Below the pieces are notes generated by a model. The model searched no databases. It saw only the letters and a list, made by a program, of their open reading frames with translations, and was not told where the DNA came from. Positions 61,049 through 64,000 of a DNA stretch of 64,000 bases are shown here, in pieces. Source of the stretch: DASSUW01 sp963835525 (GTDB lineage Bacteria; Actinomycetota; Thermoleophilia; Solirubrobacterales; Solirubrobacteraceae); NCBI GenBank assembly GCA_963835525.1, contig CAWIFM010000008.1:558001-622000 (forward strand). The letters are read 5' to 3'. Positions within the stretch are counted from its first letter, which is position 1. Every line of letters starts with the position of its first letter. The position numbers and the translations under genes are program-made.

Positions 61049-62427
61049 GCGGCCCGCGCGAGCGGGCGGCGGTCGCCCCAGAACTCGGCGTCGAGCGCGC
61101 CGAGCTCGGTGGTGGGCGCCGCGGCGCCGTGGTACTCGGCGCCGATCGCGGCCCAGTCCGCAGAGGCGCGGACCTCGCCGAGGGTCTGGAAGACCAGGCC
61201 CTCCATCCTGCGGATGAGCAGCGCCTGCGGCGGGAGGGTCATGCGGCGCAGGTCGTCGAGGTACTCGCCGCTGCGCTCCATCAGCCCCACCACGTAGGCC
61301 GGCGTGATCTGCCGCTCGCCGGGCTCGAAGTACCACTCGGCGCCGACCCGCAGTTGCTCGAGCAGGCGCTCGGGGTCGAAGTCGCCGGGCGAGGGCAGGT
61401 AGCCGAGCGTGGCCATGCCGCGGTGGACGGCGGCGGCGTCGCCCGCGGCGGCGGCGCCGGCGATTGCCTGCTCGACGGCCAGGTAGGACGGGTCGACGAC
61501 GCGCATGAGCCCGAAGTCGAGGAAGCCGACGCGGCCGCCCTCGAGCCATAGGTAGTTGCCGGGGTGCGGGTCGCCGGACGCGCGGCCGAGGTGGTTCAGG
61601 GTGCCGAAGAAGAAGCGGAAGACGATCTCGCCGAAGCGGTCGCGGTCGGCGGCGCTCAGCTCCTTCACGTCCTCGAAGCGCATGCCGTCGAGCAGCTCGG
61701 TGACCAGCACGCGGCGGCTCGAGAGATCGGTGTGGACGGCGGGCACGTGGGCGAACGGATGGCCGCGCCAGGCGCGCGCGACCGTGCGGTGGTTCTGCGC
61801 CTCGATCTCGTAGTCGAGCTCCTCGGCCACGCGCTCGCGCAGCTCGCCGGCGAGCGCGCGCACGTCGAGCCCGGGCGCCAGGCGCTTGACCAGCGGCAGG
61901 AGCAGGCCGAGGTTGCGCAGATCGATCTCGACGGCCTCGGCCATGCCCGGGTACTGGACCTTGACCGCCACCCGCTCGCCGTCGCGCGTGACCGCGCGAT
62001 GCACCTGCCCGATCGAGGCGGCGGCGAACGCCTCGTGCTCGAACTCGGCGAAGTGCTCGCTCAGCGGCCCGCCCAGCTCACTCCGCACGAGCTTCTCGAG
62101 CTTCGACCACGGCAGCGGTGGCACGTCGTCACGCAGCGTCGCGAGCGTGCGCTTGAACTGCTCGCGCTCGGCCTCGGGGATGGCGGTGAACTCGACGGTC
62201 GAGAGGACCTGGCCGATCTTCATCGCGGCGCCCCGCATCCGCCCAAGCTGCTCCACGAGCTCGCGCGCGAAGGCCGCGGCACGCTCGCCGGTCGCCGCCT
62301 CGGCGCGCTCGGGCGAGCGCACGAGGTTCGCGGCGCGCGTGCCGGCCCAACGCAGGCCCTGGCCAGCGACCAGGCCGCCGACGGCGCCGGTGCGGGCGAA
62401 GCGGGAGGTGGACGGGGCGTCGGCCAT
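61045..62427 (-). CDS. ABC1/AarF/UbiB-family atypical kinase
   Basis: A 460-aa protein from ATG 62427. It shows AAMKIGQVLST (the KxGQ motif of the family), PLPWSKLEKLVRSELGG, EAFAAASIGQVHRAVTRDGE, VAVKVQYPGMAEAVEIDLRN, RRVLVTELLDGM, SGDPHPGNYLWLEGGRVGFL (catalytic HPGN) and DFGLMR. These are UbiB-type atypical ATPase/kinases linked to quinone or lipid metabolism. The upstream TACGGT box is 6 nt from the ATG. No ubiquinone/menaquinone genes are adjacent. Confidence 0.9.
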   Translation of the reverse strand: MADAPSTSRFARTGAVGGLVAGQGLRWAGTRAANLVRSPERAEAATGERAAAFARELVEQLGRMRGAAMKIGQVLSTVEFTAIPEAEREQFKRTLATLRDDVPPLPWSKLEKLVRSELGGPLSEHFAEFEHEAFAAASIGQVHRAVTRDGERVAVKVQYPGMAEAVEIDLRNLGLLLPLVKRLAPGLDVRALAGELRERVAEELDYEIEAQNHRTVARAWRGHPFAHVPAVHTDLSSRRVLVTELLDGMRFEDVKELSAADRDRFGEIVFRFFFGTLNHLGRASGDPHPGNYLWLEGGRVGFLDFGLMRVVDPSYLAVEQAIAGAAAAGDAAAVHRGMATLGYLPSPGDFDPERLLEQLRVGAEWYFEPGERQITPAYVVGLMERSGEYLDDLRRMTLPPQALLIRRMEGLVFQTLGEVRASADWAAIGAEYHGAAAPTTELGALDAEFWGDRRPLARAA

Positions 62428-62433
62428 ACGGCA

Positions 62434-62439
62434 ACCGTA
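62434..62439 (-). promoter_or_regulatory. Candidate leaderless -10 box (TACGGT)
   Basis: Complement of 62434-62439, 6 nt before ATG 62427. The identical TACGGT precedes the psuG start (63145) and the MBL start (58566). Confidence 0.45.
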
Positions 62440-62482
62440 CGGCCGCTCAAACCCCCCGACTATGGGGGATAGCCCTACCGAG

Positions 62483-63130
62483 CTATGCGTGCAGGCCGAT
62501 CGGGCACGAGACGCCCGTCCCGCCCAGGCCGCAGTACCCGTTCGGGTTCTTGGCCAGGTACTGCTGGTGGTAGTCCTCGGCGTAGTAGAAGAGCCCGGCG
62601 TCGGCGATCTCGGTGCTGATCTCACCGTGGCCGGCCGCGCTCAGGCGCTCCTGATACATCGCCTTCGACGCCTCTGCGGCCTGTCGCTGCGCGTCGTCGG
62701 CGACGTAGATCGCGGACCGGTACTGGGTGCCGACGTCGTTGCCCTGCCGCATGCCCTGCGTCGGGTCGTGGTTCTCCCAGAAGAGCTGCAGCATCGCCTC
62801 GTACGACGTCACGTTCGGGTCGAAGACGGCGAGCACGACCTCGGCGTGGCCGGTCGCGGTCGAGCACACCTCCTCGTAGGACGGGTTCGGCGTGAAGCCA
62901 CCCGCGTAGCCGGCAGCCGTCGTGTACACGCCGTCGGCCTGCCAGAACACGCGCTCGGCGCCCCAGAAGCAGCCCATGCCGAACACGGCCCGCTGGAGGC
63001 CCTCCGGGAACGGCGGCATCAGCGGCGTCCCGAGCACCTCGTGGCGCGCCGGGACCGGCATCGGCTCGTCGCGCCCGGGAAGGGCACGGTCCGGCTCGAT
63101 CATCTGTGTCTTGCGCGAGGAGAAGAGCAT
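62483..63130 (-). CDS. msrA: Peptide methionine sulfoxide reductase MsrA
   Basis: A 215-aa enzyme repairing methionine-S-sulfoxide. The catalytic motif is FGMGCFWGAERVF (Cys in GCFWG), with GYAGGFTPNPSYEEVCS, GHAEVVLAVFDPN and NDVGTQYRSAIYV; Cys near the C-terminus (YCGLGGTGVSCPIG) resolve the disulfide. Start ATG 63130 (MLFSSRKTQMIEPDRALPGR) matches the usual actinobacterial N-terminus; a GTG four codons upstream is possible. Divergent from psuG. Confidence 0.95.
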   Translation of the reverse strand: MLFSSRKTQMIEPDRALPGRDEPMPVPARHEVLGTPLMPPFPEGLQRAVFGMGCFWGAERVFWQADGVYTTAAGYAGGFTPNPSYEEVCSTATGHAEVVLAVFDPNVTSYEAMLQLFWENHDPTQGMRQGNDVGTQYRSAIYVADDAQRQAAEASKAMYQERLSAAGHGEISTEIADAGLFYYAEDYHQQYLAKNPNGYCGLGGTGVSCPIGLHA

Positions 63131-63140
63131 GGTGTCTCTC

Positions 63141-63150
63141 ACTGTACGGT
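63141..63150. promoter_or_regulatory. Overlapping divergent -10 boxes between msrA and psuG
   Basis: The ten bases ACTGTACGGT read TACAGT on the minus strand (10 nt before msrA ATG 63130) and TACGGT on the plus strand (9 nt before psuG ATG 63160). The two boxes share the central TA. Confidence 0.42.
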
Positions 63151-63159
63151 GAGCGGCTC

Positions 63160-64000
63160 ATGCGTTACACCCGCGAGGTCTCAGATGCGATCGAGGCCGG
63201 CCGCCCGGTCGTCGCGCTGGAGAGCACGATCATCGCGCACGGCCTGCCGCGACCCGAGAACCTGGAGGTCGCGCGCGCGATCGAGGAGGTCGTGCGCGAG
63301 GAGGGAGCGACGCCGGCGACCATCGCCGTCATCGAGGGGATGGTGCGGATCGGGCTCGACCGCGAAGGGCTCGAGGTGATCGCCACCAGTGACGACGTGG
63401 TCAAGTGCAGCGCGCGCGACCTGTCAGTCGTGATGGCGCGTTTCGCGACCGGCGCCACCACGGTGGCGGCCACCGCCACGCTGGCCGTCCGCGCCGGGAT
63501 CGGCGTCTTCGCCACCGGCGGCATCGGCGGCATCCACCGCGAGGCGCGCGAGAGCTGGGACGAGTCGGCCGACCTGACCACGCTGAGCCAGACGCCGATC
63601 ACGCTCGTCTGCGCGGGCATCAAGTCGATCCTCGACGTCGAGGCGACGCTCGAGCGGCTCGAGACGCTCAACATCACCGTGCTCGGCTACCGCACCGACC
63701 GCTTCCCCGGCTTCTACCTCGCCGACTCGGGCTTGCCGGTCCCGTGGCGCGTGGACACGCCCGAGGAGGTGGCCGACGTCGCGCACGCGCGTGCCGAGCT
63801 GGGACTCGGCGCGATCGTGGTCGCCAACCCGATCGAGCACGAGCTCGACCCCGATCTGCACGACCGCGTCCTGACCGAGAGCCTCGAGGCCGCGTCGCGC
63901 GAGGGGATCCGCGGCAAGGACATCACGCCGTACCTGCTCGACCGCTTCCACCGCGAGACGAACGGCGCCAGCCTCGAGGCGAACGTGCGGCTGATCCTGC
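63160..64000 (+). CDS. psuG: Pseudouridine-5'-phosphate glycosidase (3' partial)
   Basis: 280 aa are visible before the window ends. PsuG interconverts pseudouridine 5'-phosphate and ribose-5-phosphate plus uracil. MRYTREVSDAIEAGRPVVAL, ESTIIAHGLPRPENLEVARA, TIAVIEGMVRIGLDREGLEV, VFATGGIGGIHREARESWDE and VCAGIKSILDVEATLERLET are family hallmarks, and NPIEHELDPDL and GKDITPYLLDRFHRETNGAS follow in the usual order. A kinase partner (PsuK) would be expected nearby, beyond the window. The normal full length is about 300 aa, so little is missing. Confidence 0.94.
   Translation, partial: MRYTREVSDAIEAGRPVVALESTIIAHGLPRPENLEVARAIEEVVREEGATPATIAVIEGMVRIGLDREGLEVIATSDDVVKCSARDLSVVMARFATGATTVAATATLAVRAGIGVFATGGIGGIHREARESWDESADLTTLSQTPITLVCAGIKSILDVEATLERLETLNITVLGYRTDRFPGFYLADSGLPVPWRVDTPEEVADVAHARAELGLGAIVVANPIEHELDPDLHDRVLTESLEAASREGIRGKDITPYLLDRFHRETNGASLEANVRLIL

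Noticed and set aside
1..64000. tRNA, rRNA, CRISPR, insertion sequences, phage or plasmid modules
   Set aside because: No tRNA-like cloverleaf, repeat-spacer array, transposase, integrase or terminal inverted repeats were recognised by eye; a dedicated scan was not possible.

Overview
The window is very GC-rich, densely packed bacterial DNA. It uses many GTG starts and start/stop overlaps and has almost no spacer sequence. The gene content points to an actinobacterium of the class Thermoleophilia (Solirubrobacterales-like). The clues are a surface protein with the N-terminal motif YANVMATVAVFIALGG, 'GYDCSG' NlpC/P60 hydrolases, one of them behind a c-di-AMP (ydaO-type) riboswitch, ECF sigma factors with C-terminal or adjacent membrane anti-sigma modules, DUF6458 and SBBP lipoproteins. 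The lineage is inferred from recalled family features, not from a search.

Layout. 0-6 kb: a GGDEF/EAL c-di-GMP enzyme, an MMPL exporter and a NarL-type two-component system. 6-12.7 kb: an O-methyltransferase, then a minus-strand envelope operon: ECF sigma fused to a zinc finger and membrane segment, a large secreted Ig-like protein, a small surface protein, a LysM protein and a MinD/ParA-like ATPase. 12.9-18 kb: the transsulfuration pair CBS/CGS, a Fic protein with candidate operator repeats, and two secreted wall enzymes (M15-like and NlpC/P60). 18-23 kb: small proteins, a circularly permuted ATP-grasp enzyme, zinc-finger proteins, and an ECF sigma/membrane anti-sigma pair. 23-32 kb: a P450, two polytopic GT-C-like membrane proteins, an OmpR/HisKA two-component system and an FAD-dependent protoporphyrinogen-oxidase/UGM-like enzyme. 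32-39 kb: two PQQ-type sugar dehydrogenases, a rhodanese, an aldonolactone oxidase, a D-amino-acid aldolase-like enzyme and the riboswitch-controlled NlpC/P60 protein. 39-50 kb: an acyl-CoA dehydrogenase, a membrane-anchored zincin, DAHP synthase, an EamA exporter, a NarL-type two-component operon with an extra receiver-like protein, two alpha/beta hydrolases, an HD-GYP/LuxR fusion, a nucleoside hydrolase and a secreted SNase/lamin-tail protein. 50-64 kb: an SBBP lipoprotein, a haloacid dehalogenase, a HupE/UreJ-like protein, a metallophosphoesterase-propeller protein, an MBL hydrolase, a small Cys-ended secreted peptide, a sulfatase, an AarF kinase, MsrA and PsuG (cut by the window end).

Three window-wide patterns stand out. 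(1) Single-base indels interrupt nine genes: 14 indels in all, 12 of them in the first 14 kb. Assembly error is the simplest explanation, although the envelope operon could really be decaying. (2) A TANNNT hexamer sits 6-10 nt before at least a dozen start codons, which suggests frequent leaderless transcription. (3) Twelve of fourteen convergent gene pairs overlap at their 3' ends, six of them by exactly four bases through CTAG or TTAG.

The most unusual single gene is at 38056-39090. It encodes a PQQ sugar-dehydrogenase-type propeller whose two halves are in swapped order relative to its paralog at 32523-33854: a natural circular permutation without a signal peptide. No rRNA, tRNA, CRISPR array, insertion sequence or phage was recognised.
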